Origin: Armillaria gallica
Lineage: Eukaryota > Basidiomycota > Agaricomycetes > Agaricales > Physalacriaceae
Direction: 5' to 3'
DNA length: 64,000 bases
NCBI GenBank assembly: GCA_037576215.1
Contig: JBANDB010000004.1
Location: 310,001-374,000 of the forward strand
Positions 46,054-58,029 of this stretch are shown in pieces. Below the pieces are notes generated by a model. It saw only the letters and a program-made list of their open reading frames with translations. It made no database searches and was not told where the DNA came from. Numbering within the stretch: the stretch's first letter is position 1; every line of letters starts with the position of its first letter. A program made the translations under genes and the position numbers.

Positions 46054-48282
46054 TCAAAGACACCTCCCCTCAGGCTCTCTCCCCCCATCAACCATCCTAG
46101 CCAGTACAACAACCTCTGTCATCTCATTTAGCAGAATCCCATCATCCGTCAACATGTACACCAGTCCCACAATCACCAGCATATACATCACAGTATACTC
46201 ATCATAGCACAGCACCTGAATGGGGTTGGCTCCAGGGAGCATCATCAGGTTTCCTGTAGCTCAAAGTGGGTTAATAAAGGAGGGAATGAAGGGAAGAAGG
46301 GAAGACATACTAATCTTGTTGATGATATTCAAAACATGACACTGCACATTTTGGTTGATCGTAAATGTCCCAGCAGCCACGCAACACAAAGGGTCACCAT
46401 ATGGGCTACAATGGCACTCATTGATGGCTTTCTGCAAGACTCCACACTCCCAGCCATTGAAAGTCTGCATGGTAGCTGTACCAGGTAGGATTGCCATTCA
46501 AGAATCTATTCACTGATGTGCTCGGTAACGGCGAGTGGCAAATGGACTAGAGGCTGGCAATGAACACCAACAACACTAAACCAATCACTAACTCTACACT
46601 TATCACCAATGTATTGAATTCGGGTGTTTCGAGTACGATAGAAGCACTCTGCAGACTCCAATAATCAAGGAAAGTTGTTTGAAGACATTTTATTTCATTA
46701 CTAGTGAGCTATACAAGTGTACTACTCACACTAGTGGGGTTGGTAAGACACAATTGGATGAATAGTGACTCGACTTGAGCTACTGTGCTTGCTCTGACTG
46801 GGACTGCTTCAAACTAGTGGCTCTCTTGGCCCTATAATGTCTTACAAGTGAATAAACACTTGACTAGTCACTTTCTAGGCAGACTAGTGGCGCTCTTGGC
46901 CTAAGAATAATACTTTATACTTTGAGAACTCGCTTGAACTAACTTCGAAACACTCTTGGCCTTTGCAGGACACAAAAGATTGCTCTAAGACACTTCTATT
47001 CACTCAATGCTATGGGTAACTTAGCGACTAGTAGCTGCTTCGTCGAGGTTAAGCACAAAAGCCTTTAATTGGGGCACTAGATACTGACTAGTAGGTCACA
47101 ATTGCGGGGATGGCTTGCCTGAGCCACACGTGCGCCTATTCTACTACTTATATACTGACAAACAAGGTACGATCGAGACATAAATAACTGACTAGAGGGG
47201 TATTATTGATAAGGATTTCTTGGCTAGTCATGAATAATGGTGAATAATCACGCAATAGTCGGTCTAGAAACGATCACTTGCTGACTAGTGAGCCTAGGAG
47301 CTCCACTAGTGGTTGTATTCCATGTCCTAGGCCCAGCGACGCTCCACTAGTGCCAAGGATAAATGACTAGCCAGGTGAGCGTGCCTGTAACAGCTGTCGA
47401 TTGTGATCGAAGGCACAGCCCGGCTATACTAGTACCGATCACAATGGATCTGTATCGCACCCGGCGGATCTACCGCAAGGTTAATCCGTTGCTAATTCAT
47501 TTCTAAGTCCTGTTTCAAGATTGCCATGTGACTAGTTAACCTGACTTAGGCGTTTATGCCCAGAGTGGCTCGCTAGTGACCGAACTTCACGAGATTTGTG
47601 TCCTCTGCTTCTTGTTTGGTGCGCTAGTCGTGTTACTTGTCCACTAGTGGCCGTATTCACTTAGCCCTGTTAGCATTCAAGTCACTAGTATGGCCGGCTG
47701 GTAGATTTAACCCACTAGTGGTATCGCATCTAAGTCCTGGCTCTACTAGTTGCATACTAGTCTAACTATCAGCTTCGAAGCCTCAGCTATAGTCCTTTAA
47801 GTAGCACTAATGTAAGATAGATATGCAATAGTATTATTATAAAATCGCAAAATCTAGGTGTGAATGCGTAGACGGCGTATCATCGCATCATCAGATCCAG
47901 ATCCAGAAAATGAGAAATATGGGATCCTCACACAAAAGGCTGCCAGGATGTCATAGCCTTAGCTCACTGGTCTTGGAACCCCTGCATTACCCAGTACACC
48001 TACCAGAACTTGATTAGCGCTGGTTTTGACAAATAGAGGAGGAGGCACATATATCTCCATTAATATCCGAGGAATTGTCACCAGGTAGTCTGGGTCATTG
48101 CACATCCCATTGTCCAGTCTCATCAAAGGGAAAGCAACATGAGATTTATGATCCTCCAAGTCTACATTCTGTGAGACCGTCCATTGATCAATATGGAATA
48201 CAAGACTGGTATACTCTATTTCAAGTGCATCTGTGCTTTAATACCCTGGATACTGCTGTATTACCAAATGTCACTGTATAGA
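46054..48282 (-). pseudogene. DUF1996 secreted-protein gene split by an element II solo LTR
   Basis: DUF1996 proteins are fungal secreted proteins of unknown function. Right part (47883-48282): LEDHKSHVAFPLMRLDNG, then CNDPDYLVTIPRILMEIYV, the usual Cys-x-DP/THPV..P.I..E block. Left part (46054-46513): GNPTWYSYHADF, a one-base shift, then GWECGVLQKAINECHC and SPYGDPLCCVAAGTFTINQ; a GTATGT..CTACAG intron lies near 46260-46310, followed by MMLPGANPIQ. These blocks fall in the order and spacing of the family. The 5' end is cut by an LTR fragment at 48283. Clearly non-functional. Confidence 0.75.
46514..47882 (-). repeat. Solo LTR of element II (1369 bp)
   Basis: Same orientation and full length as 22088-23455 (TGATGTGCTC..GGCGTATCA), differing by scattered transitions. 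No gag or pol is adjacent, so it is a solo LTR. In minus orientation the flanks are GCGA and GTGA, which could be a 4-bp target-site pair with one C-to-T change at CpG. It sits inside the DUF1996 gene. Confidence 0.88.
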
Positions 48283-48480
48283 AATAATCATGCAATAGTT
48301 GGTCTAGAAATGGTCACTTGCTGACTAGTGAGCCTAGGAGTTCCACTGGCAGTTGTATTTCATGTCCTTGGCCCAGCAATGCTCCACTAGTGTTAAGGAT
48401 AAATGACTAGCCAGGTGAGCATGCCTATCGCCACTGTCAATCATGATTGAAGTTACAGTCTAGATATACTAGCACTATCA
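48283..48480 (-). repeat. Decayed internal fragment of the element II LTR
   Basis: Matches about 47247-47445 of the solo LTR in the same order (GCAATAGTTGGTCTAGAAA, TGACTAGTGAGCCTAGGAG, GATAAATGACTAGCCAGG) but with many C-to-T and G-to-A differences. No LTR ends are present. Confidence 0.8.
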
Positions 48481-49351
48481 GGCCCTGTATTGAATATGTG
48501 GATTATTGAGAAGAAAATCCACTAGTAAACAGGAGAAAAGGGGAGAAGAATAAATAAGGAACTCGAAAGGCACAGGATAGCACAGCATGAATGAAATTAG
48601 ACATAGCAACCAAGTATAAATAGAGTAAAATACTCAAAATAGATCATATTTTTACCCACTTTATAACTTGCACTTTAAATCTCTTACAAGCTATCTCGCT
48701 TCACCAATTCAGGTTTGCTCATGACACACCTTTGATACTTCATATTTAGGTTCACTTGTGATGCACCAAGTCAATCAAATACCTCTGATTTCAACTATTC
48801 TACAATCAAGACTTTGATGTACCACTATTCAATCAATACATTGTACATTGGTCACCCCAAACCCCTACATACACATCACAAACTATCTATCCTACCTACT
48901 AGCAAAGACCTATAGCATTCATGCTCTAACCCCTGAACTAACTAACATTCAGGAACTTGACCATCCCAAGTTCCCCTGACATTTCTGGAGCCCACCATGA
49001 GGGGGTTATACAATTATCTTTGCTAGCTTATGGCAACAAATCCCATTTTTTTAGTTACTCTCATTTCATGCATTTCGTTACTTACACTATAGACTTACTT
49101 TCTCAAGACTTATTACATATACATACATATATATATATTCATTCCAAGACAATTTAAATTGACACTACATACATTACAGACCTTACAATAACCAGATATA
49201 TTATCAGACATTAGTCATGATGATGAATTCACCTATTAATGAACGATGAGAAGGTTTGCAACCTGACTTACATGATGTAGATAAGTCATCACAGGAAGAT
49301 GATTTCACAGAACTATCTTGGTGAAGGAAAGGTAAAGCCAGACAGACAACT
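48481..49351 (+). other. Possible LTR/leader upstream of gypsy III
   Basis: AT-rich stretch with no ORF of note, holding a TATA-like TATAAATAG at 48615 and an AT dinucleotide run near 49128-49138. It lies directly before the gypsy III gag and could contain its 5' LTR and leader. I could not place LTR ends or a primer site. Confidence 0.3.
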
Positions 49352-50440
49352 ATGGAATCAGACTTGGATGATGAGGCCTCAGTAGCTGTGGCCCAGCCTC
49401 AAATGCTGCACCCTAGCATGACAAGTGGAATCAAAGTAGCCTCCAGCCAAAGAACCACTGGATGGTTTGAAAACATGGCATCTACCAGTACAGCTGTACC
49501 GGTTTCTGGTTCAAATGCTGTGCCAGTAGGGTCAACTAATCCCCTGCCACAGTGGGGAACAAGTTTATTTGGTAATATACCAGTCTTAAGTATGATGGCA
49601 CCGACAGTGGGACCTAATGCTACTGTGATGGGACCAACCAATGCTGCTACACTGGGAATATCAAATAATCAAGCACATACTCCAGACATCATGCCACTGT
49701 TAGGAGCCCAATCAGCCCCAGCAAAGTTCAAGGGCAAGCATGACTTGGTGAGGAAATTTATTTGTCGATACAAGAAAATGTGTGCTGTATACAATATGCC
49801 AGGACAAGAAAGGTGCAAACAAATTATTGGTTATTGTTCAATAGCAGTTACACATTTTATTGAATCCCTAAACAGTTTTGTGAATGGAAAATGGGACTTG
49901 TTAGAAGAAGACATTCTAACATATTACAACACTGAATTGAGTGAATCTTAATATCTCATCAGCAATCTGGACAAGTTAACTGATAAATGGCAACAAGAAG
50001 CCATACACAACTTGAAAAAGTTGAAGTGGTTCAAGATGGACTTTCTGACTGTATCCAATTGGCTATTACAGAAAGGAAATTTTATCAAAGACAAACATAT
50101 TAAATTTTGGTATGGGCTCAACAATAAGCTATAGGAAGTGGTGGAAGCTCATTATCTCAACACACATCTATGATACAACCTGCAAAAAGTAATACTACAA
50201 AGTGATGTGGCCAAGATAATCTACAACATGTTTACCTATGAAAGATTTGACACCAACTTGAAGGCTAAAAGGTTGGAAAGGCAGAAGAAGAAATTGATGA
50301 GTGCATTGAAGGAAGAGAGTTTAGAAAGCTCTTCAACAGCCACAAACACCGCATCAGGCTCAAGCATGGACTCAGACAACAAGTCATCTACAAGTGCAAA
50401 TTCCAAGTATACAATTTCCAAGAAAAATAAGTGTAAATGA
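49352..50440 (+). pseudogene. Gypsy III gag
   Basis: Ser/Thr/Pro-rich N-terminus, then a capsid-like region starting APAKFKGKHDLVRKFICRYK and continuing CSIAVTHFIESLNSFVNGKW. The single frame is broken by TAA (49949), TAG (50132) and TGA (50171) before an acidic and Lys-rich tail (KAKRLERQKKKLMSALKEE). The pattern is that of Agaricomycete gypsy gag, in which a short retained motif introduces the capsid. Strong CpG depletion suggests an older copy than elements I and II. Confidence 0.75.
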
Positions 50441-51595
50441 TGAAAGAGGAAGAAACAGAAGAGGATGAAAAAGAAACAGAAGGAAACTGACAGTGAGAGC
50501 AGTGACACTTTCACTGGTGAAGAGGGATCTAAAGAAAGCAAGGAGGAGAAAGAGGCCAAGGCATTCAAGGAGAAATGACAAGACAAAGATAGAACTGAGA
50601 AGGAACAACCTATCAAGACTGAGACCCTAGAATCTTGAAAGGAGCCAAAAGAAGATGACGAGGTTGAAGAACTAGTGCAAGGATGGAAGTAAGCAATACC
50701 AATTACACACAAATATATTACTATGCCATCAAGAAGGATGCAGTGGTGGTGGAAATAATAGCTCCACCCTTGAAACAAAATACTGTCCATTATGCTCTGA
50801 TATGTAATACAGCAGCTGTGAATCCTATGCAAGAAATGGGATGAGCAATGTATCGCTACAGCTGTGGAAAATCAGACCACATGCTGAGGCAATATCTTAG
50901 AATTGAAGAATTGGTTGGAACTGGACAAGTCAAACAAGATGAAATAGGGAGACTTACTTATCAGGATGGTAGTCTCATCAGATGTTTCAGAAATGAAACA
51001 TTCCTAGAAGCTATGCACAGGACTATGTCTCAGTCCAATTTGCTTGCAGTCAATATGATGGAAGCTTATCCCAAAAATGATAATAAAACAGAACTAGATG
51101 ATGCATATATCAACTATTTTGAGGGCTTAGATGTTGCCTATCTTGATAACTACAAGGATGATATTGAATCATACACCACTGAAATTCAGAACCAAGTCAG
51201 AGAACAACAAGGAGTGACAAAGACACCTGTATCTAGCATGCCATAATAAGCTCATGGGTTACCTTCTGGATCCACTAGAGCAGCTGCAACTGACCCATAT
51301 GAAACCCAAATGAATCCTAATAAACAAGTAATTGCAGATGACCCAAAAATCCATGGAAGAGACATGTGGCCAGATAATTCGGTGCCTACAGTGCCAATAG
51401 AACTAATACCCATGGAAGCCCATACTTCTCGAATGCACAATGTTCCTGACTCTGAAGATATAGACATGATGTATGAAGCATCTCCTGCGGTCATTGCGCA
51501 GAATCCGGGTGCAGTCCCAAATGACAAAGCTGCTGCTAAAAAAAAAGTTAGCTCAACAGCCATTGATAACTAGAAGGTAAAAACCCAATAGTCTC
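50441..51595 (+). pseudogene. Gypsy III gag C-terminal and linker with degenerate zinc knuckle
   Basis: A Lys/Glu-rich tract (50440-50690) is followed by a segment at about 50720-51246 containing RYSCGKSDHMLRQYLRIEE. This resembles a CCHC knuckle and its following helix in gypsy gag, with the first and last Cys lost. The next frame (51310-51573) is acidic with no motif. Frames change at about 50700 and 51250. Confidence 0.6.
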
Positions 51596-52530
51596 ATGAA
51601 AACTGCATTGAATGCTCCCATAACTGTTCCCATAGGCAAGCTTATGGCCTGCAACCCCAAGTTGAGGAAGCAAATCATTAAAGAATTACAATATAGGACT
51701 ATCAAAACAGCAGAAAATTTGGAAGGGACAAAAAGCAATTATCTGGATCTTTTGAAGGAAGAACTGGAAAGAGTGAATCTAGTCTGCATGCAGCCAATTC
51801 AAGCCAAACCCATGATCAGGTCCAAGCTAGTAATATTGCACACGAATTGAACAAAACATACCCAGTCACTCCACTAGAACAAATATGGTGCTCAGATGCC
51901 AATGGAAATCAAGGAACCCTCCATGGCCAGTTTAATAATGTGCATCTCAGAGAAGCAAATATAGTAACGAATGCTGCATTCTTCATAGGAAATTGTAATG
52001 TGAGTTTTCAATTGCTACTAGGACAACCCTGGATATGAGGCAACTTAGTATCTATGGATGAGAGATTAGAAGGAACTTACTTGGTTTATGGAAATCCAAG
52101 CCAGCCAAAGGACTACACAAAATTGCTTGTGGTAGATGAAAAATGGGAAAACAGTGGTCAAGAAACAGCGAATATTTATTTCACCAGTATCAAACATATA
52201 GAGTTTGAAGAGGCCTGGAAGATAAATGAGGGCAAAGAAATTATTGAGTTGGGACCACCGGTTATTTATTGTACTTTTCTAGCCATAATGAATGGACAAA
52301 ATGGAGTGTTGACTGAAAAACTAGACTCAGAAGTACCCTGCATGGAAAATACACTAGGAAACAAGGTTATTCCAGAGACAAGGCAAGAACAAGAATCAGA
52401 ATGAGAACAGATGTGCCTAGATTTAGTCATTCAAAACCTAGAGAATGGTTTCCATGCAGATAAATGCGAAGAATGGAGACAAGAAATCACTGCTGGGGTC
52501 AGTTCCTTTTTAAGATGGAAAAAGGTAATC
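51596..52530 (+). pseudogene. Gypsy III protease region and linker
   Basis: In order: LNAPITVPIGKLMACNP; a helical stretch; then, in another frame from 51847, LEQIWCSDANGNQGTLHGQF, AAFFIGNCNVSFQLLLGQPW and GNLVSMDERLEGTYLVYGNP. The LLLGQPW block is the second conserved block of a retroviral-type protease. The D-S/T-G active-site block is not clearly visible, so it is lost or displaced. A TGA at about 52036 follows QPWI, again where Arg (CGA) would suit. Confidence 0.65.
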
Positions 52531-52532
52531 TA

Positions 52533-52824
52533 AAAATGTTGTGACTTTTCGTTACCTTTGTATGCTGCAAAAACGGGATAAGGAAAACTCAATGAAAAAC
52601 TTATCCTTTTCAGCGCTCATTTCGCATGGAAAAAATAACTGCTTTTCTACAAATGAAAAATGGTTTCCTTTGTTCAGACTGCAGGAGACATGTTTTGCAT
52701 TCCATTTTTCGAGCTCTTTTTCCTCCCTTAAAAGAGTACGTAAATCATCCTGTCTTTCAACTTGTTTTTTTGGACTGGTTTCTACCTTTAAAAGTTCAAA
52801 TGAAATGTCACAACACTTTAAGGA
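52533..52824. mobile_element. MITE-like unit with short inverted ends
   Basis: GTTGTGACTTTTCG at the left and the complement of TGAAATGTCACAAC at the right form inverted ends matching at about 12 of 14 positions. The interior (about 260 bp) is unlike the surrounding gypsy remnant and has no ORF with a recognised product. No clear target-site duplication was found. Confidence 0.45.
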
Positions 52825-53600
52825 CTTGTTTTTTTGATCAGAGAATGTATCGGCCCTGGCAGTGAATGCATGAAAACACATCCTATACACAAGAATATCA
52901 GATTCAGCAAATACAGCAGAAAACATACTACTTAGCGTTCCAAGGAAATACGCAGCCAATAATTGATGAGTAGTTGTGTTTAATAGGCTATGAGGAGAGC
53001 ATATAGAGTATTGAAAACATGTTTTGCTGATGTGGTCAATCTTGGGAATGGAATCTGACACTGAAGACATCAAAGTGAGGCTCTGCTCTGCAGCTGAAAT
53101 ATACCACTCACTTCACAAAACCACTCAAATGTTGATTGCATTAAAACAGTAGCAGAGACAAAGAATAAAAAGCTTGATGAAGGGCAAGGAGAGGGCCATA
53201 CATCATCAAATCTTAGCCCCTCCATGTACACAAAGACAAACAACTATATCACTCCCATTATTTCAACAATCCACAGACCAGGAAATCCGGCTTCATCTTT
53301 GGACCATAATCAACAGTCATAGTCCTGAACCGTCTCCAGTCAATCCACCCAATCAAGTATCTCGATCGCATCCTTTAACAAAATCCTCTGCCTACTTTCC
53401 CATCACTGAACTTGAATGCCAAAAAGATTTGATACAGCTGCAAAATGCCCTGTTCCACTCAGATGTGAATGATCAAGACTCCTTCCATGCCATCCTTCTT
53501 ACTGCCAACAATGCAGTGAAAGGTGCTGGGTGCCTATATAGATGTGATGTGCTACACACAACACACTACACAAACACTCAGTAATTGTGGTTCAAAGGGA
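52825..53600 (+). pseudogene. Gypsy III linker fragment
   Basis: After about 340 bp without a clear frame, an ORF at 53174-53584 contains TQRQTTISLPLFQQSTD, NPPNQVSRSHPLTKSSAYFP and DQDSFHAILLTANNAV. This looks like the low-complexity linker that joins protease to RT in this gypsy group. No enzyme motif is present. Placement in the element is inference. Confidence 0.45.
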
Positions 53601-54490
53601 GGTAGATTATACCAAGTTATGATGCTTTGTACTGTAGTTTACAAGTTCTGGGTGCAATGAATATAATTGTATATTAAAGATATATTGTGTTTTCACTCTA
53701 AGCTCAACATGTTGCTGAACACAAACTTGAAACTGATACAGAATAACTGCCTGGGGCAGGCTCTGAACTCGTGCTGGCTGCCTGGTGCAGTTTCAATACT
53801 GATACTTTGCACCTGGTTGTGACTTAAAACACTCTGACTGGTTCTGAACTGTTTCTCAAGTCTTGTCTTTCTGTTCTAGCTTATACTGTTTGCTTGCTTT
53901 ACTGTTTTTGCACACACAAAGTGACCAGGTCACAATATTTCTATTCCAGGTGAGTCTACGACTCGAAGCTCTTAACCAATTAAGCCTGTACTATTTGCCT
54001 GGTAGCATTCTGGGGGTCAGAAACCTGATTCCCTGCTAGATACATGCACTGTATTTATACTATTCTACTGATACACTATTGCCAATGTCTTGCAACTGAC
54101 TAATATGCTTGCTGACCTGCCTGGTGAGGCTAAACTCTCTGCCTGGCAGATATTATCTCATTAGCGGCTACCAGGTTGATCGATTGTACTAGATCAATTG
54201 CCAGATGATCTGATAACTTCTGCTGAGATGCTAGGTGATTACACCATACAAGTCACCACCTGGATGCTCGGTCTGCCAGTTAGAATACCCGATCTTCTAT
54301 CTGAGTGTTAGAATCACTCATTTCGAAGTCACCAGGTGAACCCCTTTGTCTTACAATGTGTTACTTTCTTTTGGTTTCTTACTTATTGGTACAATATATT
54401 CTAAATATTGCTTGAAAACATTGATTTACATGCATTTTTAAGGGTGGATGCCCAGCAGGCATATCAGCAGTCCACTTAAACTGTCATGTT
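53601..54490. repeat. LTR-like non-coding stretch rich in CCTGG/CCAGG
   Basis: No long ORF. The words CCTGG or CCAGG occur about eleven times between 53745 and 54340, often as CACCTGG or CACCAGGTG, well above expectation. It lies between two parts of gypsy III and may be an inserted solo LTR. The ends were not found. Confidence 0.4.
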
Positions 54491-54499
54491 TTTTGACTA

Positions 54500-56374
54500 T
54501 TGACTCCAATGCACCTACATGTTCAATGCCACCTTGGCTGAGCTTCAAGGACCCAATGGAATTCTTGTTTCATCCAGGGTTGGTCATGCAGTAATCTTGT
54601 TCTATCCGGGAGAACATGAATGTATGTGATTAAATTTCTCACAGAAATATAATACTAATCATGAAGCAGCACTACTCAGAGACAAGATTGCTATTCATAC
54701 AGGATTACCTCAATGAAGATCTGACAGCAAAGCACCCAGGCCTGTCAGCTCTACTGACCCTAGCTTTACAGATGAAGAAGAGGGCTATCAACAGCAATGG
54801 TGCCACAAAGAGTGTGAACCATTATTTTCCGGCTTGAAAAGCCCGACAAAAGCTACCTTTGGTGATACTAGATCACCTTCCATGTGCAGTGTGATTAAAG
54901 ATGTGTAATAGAAAATGAGGATAAGCAAGGTTGGATTGTGAGAACTTTTGTGTGTCAACTGGCATTGACATCAAATACAAAGATTGTTTGAAAGCCTTCA
55001 TGATTCCTTAAGACTACAGTCTTCGAATGCAACTAGACAAAGGATGCATTAGCCATATAGTCATGGACCTTATATGGCCAAGTGCAATGTGATATGACTA
55101 TACAATCAGGACACTGCTGCAAACAGCCACATTAATGCTACATTACCCTCTTTTTCTGTGAATTATCCATGACATCATCTTTCCTTGCCAGACTAGCAAT
55201 ACCAAGTGCAGCCAAGTTTCCATGTATGATATCCCCAAATTTCTAGCACCATTGTTCATTCTGGAAGACATTACACATGGCATGTCGGAGGAGACCTCTG
55301 CCATTTTAGAATCCCCACCTCCTCTCATTAGCTTCAATAGCTCAGAGGAGGAAGAAGAGGAAATTACAGTGATTTGGCCTGCTCAAAAGCTCATAACTTA
55401 TCTGATGCCACACAATGAAGCAAGGGATGTGACATAAATGAGTCTGCAAACCCCACTCATGTTTGAAGGAGGTGAAGGTACATAGATTGCAGCTTGCTAT
55501 GAACTTGGGGCACTTAACCTGAATACAGAACATGTCATTCCTCCAGTAGAATTGCCTCATTTGGTCTTCTATTATCCTCCCACACCTCATCGTTGCTACC
55601 CTCCATGTGCTCATTCATTCCAACATTGTGTTCTGCCAAATCACCGCATGTTGTTCTCACCTAATGTGGAAGTACAAGCCTATTTTACTCAAGTTCATCC
55701 CTTAACAGCAGCGAGCTTGAAAAGTGACACTAAATCAGGCATGGAAACGGACATCCCAGAGTGGCATTTTATGAATTATCAAGCTTACTTGGATGATCAA
55801 GGAGCCAAGATCTATAAGAAAACAGAAGACGAAGAATGGAGAAACAAAGAACTGGATTTAACTCACAAAGTTAAAAGTCCCACAACACAACCCCTATTAT
55901 GGACTGAGGTGTGACTAGCATCTGACAACAATATATATTCCCCCAACACACCCACATGTGCCAAAACCTTTCACTATTCATAAGTCTGTATCAAAGCTCC
56001 CTACATGTCTTCGCCCTCCAGCATGAGCAACATTGATGCCCCACCCACGCTTATCACAGAGTCAGGCAAGTTTCCTTACAGTTCGGGAAGTTCAGAGGCT
56101 TACACACCAATGAGCTTAGATGAACTGAAGCATGCTAATATGCAGGTAACCTTTTTTAAAAAAGGTCCTGTAGATATCAGCATGGAAACTAGTCTTTAAC
56201 TTAATGAGAAGCCCTATCAGCCAGAATACTACATTTGTTGTACCATGGAAGATTCAGATGCTGGAGAAAACAGCACCTTGACATACCTGATGCAGTGTCA
56301 TGGTGATATTTGGCATCAAACCTGTAACATCACTCCCTTAGAAAACAGACCACTTTCCCCACTCCCCTTCAATT
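54500..56374 (+). pseudogene. Gypsy III coding remnants
   Basis: Broken frames carry protein-like blocks: CTYMFNATLAELQGPNGILV and SRVGHAVILFYPGEHE (54505-54630), ALLRDKIAIHTGLPQ, FLAPLFILEDITHGMSEE (55240-55310), an acidic run, HLVFYYPPTPHRCYPPC (55555-55610) and TAASLKSDTKSGMETDIPEW. The Tyr/Cys/His pattern resembles long non-enzymatic parts of Agaricomycete gypsy polyproteins. It ends at the insertion point of solo LTR C. Order relative to 49352-53600 is unclear, so it may be a second copy. Confidence 0.5.
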
Positions 56375-56378
56375 GCAT

Positions 56379-57969
56379 TGATGAGCCTCCAGGCTCTGTA
56401 TGCTCAGAATTTGCGGATTAATTCATTCATCACCTAATATCTTCAAAACAATCCCATTATAATTTCCACATACTCCATAATACTGCCAACCCTTAATAAT
56501 ACCACAGATTTTTGCATTATATGCCACTCACACACAGATACAATCCTAAAACCATGACCTTCATACTCCTTCAATGCTTTGTTTTCCTTCCCAGCTTGCT
56601 GCATATCACAATTACTGTATCCCATCATCACAAGGCACCTTTGATCACCGATCATCCCAATATAGCATTGCCACATCACCCAGAAGCACCTAGTTGATAT
56701 GCCTATCAATCATTTAATTAAATGATGTGATTGACATGATTACCCTTCCAGCTACAATAATTACAGCCACGGCAACTACAGACCATGTTTACTAAGGCTG
56801 TTACAGTGCCAAGACCTTGAGTTACCATTGCCACAAGTGTATACCTCAGTATGGCAACTGCAGCTCAGAAATCCACAGCTAAACAGCACCTCATGATCTG
56901 CTCATCACTCAATAAAACCACACAGTTTTCATCTATACACAGCAACATCAAAGAGTTGCTGTTACTTTAGAACCTCAGATTCCATATGTTTACTACAGCT
57001 ATTACAAAGCCAAGGACTTACAGCCTTACTAAGGCTCCAATGAATATTCTATTTATAAAACCATACTTGTAGTATAAAAACCAGTTAGATACCATATTTT
57101 TAGAGTAGTTCTCAACCAGTTGACCAGACTACAGCATTTCCAGTCAGCTACAGTTACTCCAAGTTATCCCTCACCACTTGCTTTGCTTTTTATGTTGTTG
57201 CTTGGCTTTCTATATTGCACCAATACACAAAATCTTGTGTCAATAACTTGCTTTTGTCTTTTAATGCTGCAACATTGCTTCACCTTCACCACATAGGATT
57301 GTTTCATTGCTTTTACCTTCTACATCACCATTGTTTTCATTGCCCAGTTCAGTATTGCCTCCATGTAGGCCCAGTTCAGCATTATTCTCCATAGGATCCC
57401 TCTCGTCTCTGTCATCATTCAGAATTACCATGCATCTATTGCTGCAACACCTCACTCAGCACTGCAGTTGCTATAGTTTCTTCCAGTTTCAAGGCAGTTT
57501 CTGCATGTTTATTGCCATTGTTTCAACTCAGCATCACAGGTACACCATCTGGACACATATTCTAGTCCATCCCCACATTTTCTAGTCCATTCCAACATTT
57601 TCTAGAGCATTGCCACGGTTTCTAGAACTATTTTTATGCTCTTTAGCCCATCCTCACATTTTCTAGACTATTTTCACAGTTTCTACCATGGTTTCTTGGT
57701 ATTCACATCATGCCAGATTCCTTCCTATCTCATTTATTGAGATCCCTCCTGTCTTACAGCCAACATCTATTAGTACTCATTGACCAAGAGTACTATTTTG
57801 CTGACTTAAAGTTGCAGTGTATCTTGCATTATAGAGAAATTGACTGCATGGAGGTGCACCAAACCACTCACACACACACATTGCCTTGATTGCCATGTTA
57901 CCATGTTAATTGCCTAAGCACTCTCCGAATTTTGGATGTTGCCATTGCCACAGAAGTCTAGGCTCATCA
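56379..57969 (+). repeat. Solo LTR-like element, copy C (1591 bp)
   Basis: TGATGAGCCTCCAGG to AGTCTAGGCTCATCA, with 10-bp perfect inverted ends. GCAT lies just before (56375-56378) and just after (57970-57973), a 4-bp target-site duplication as for copy A. The 20-bp tandem array is at 57561-57690. The interior is almost identical to the complement of copy D. Confidence 0.8.
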
Positions 57970-58029
57970 GCATCACATCTGCTTTCTATTTCCAGGTCAT
58001 ACACTATTACAAAGGACATTGAAGTGACA

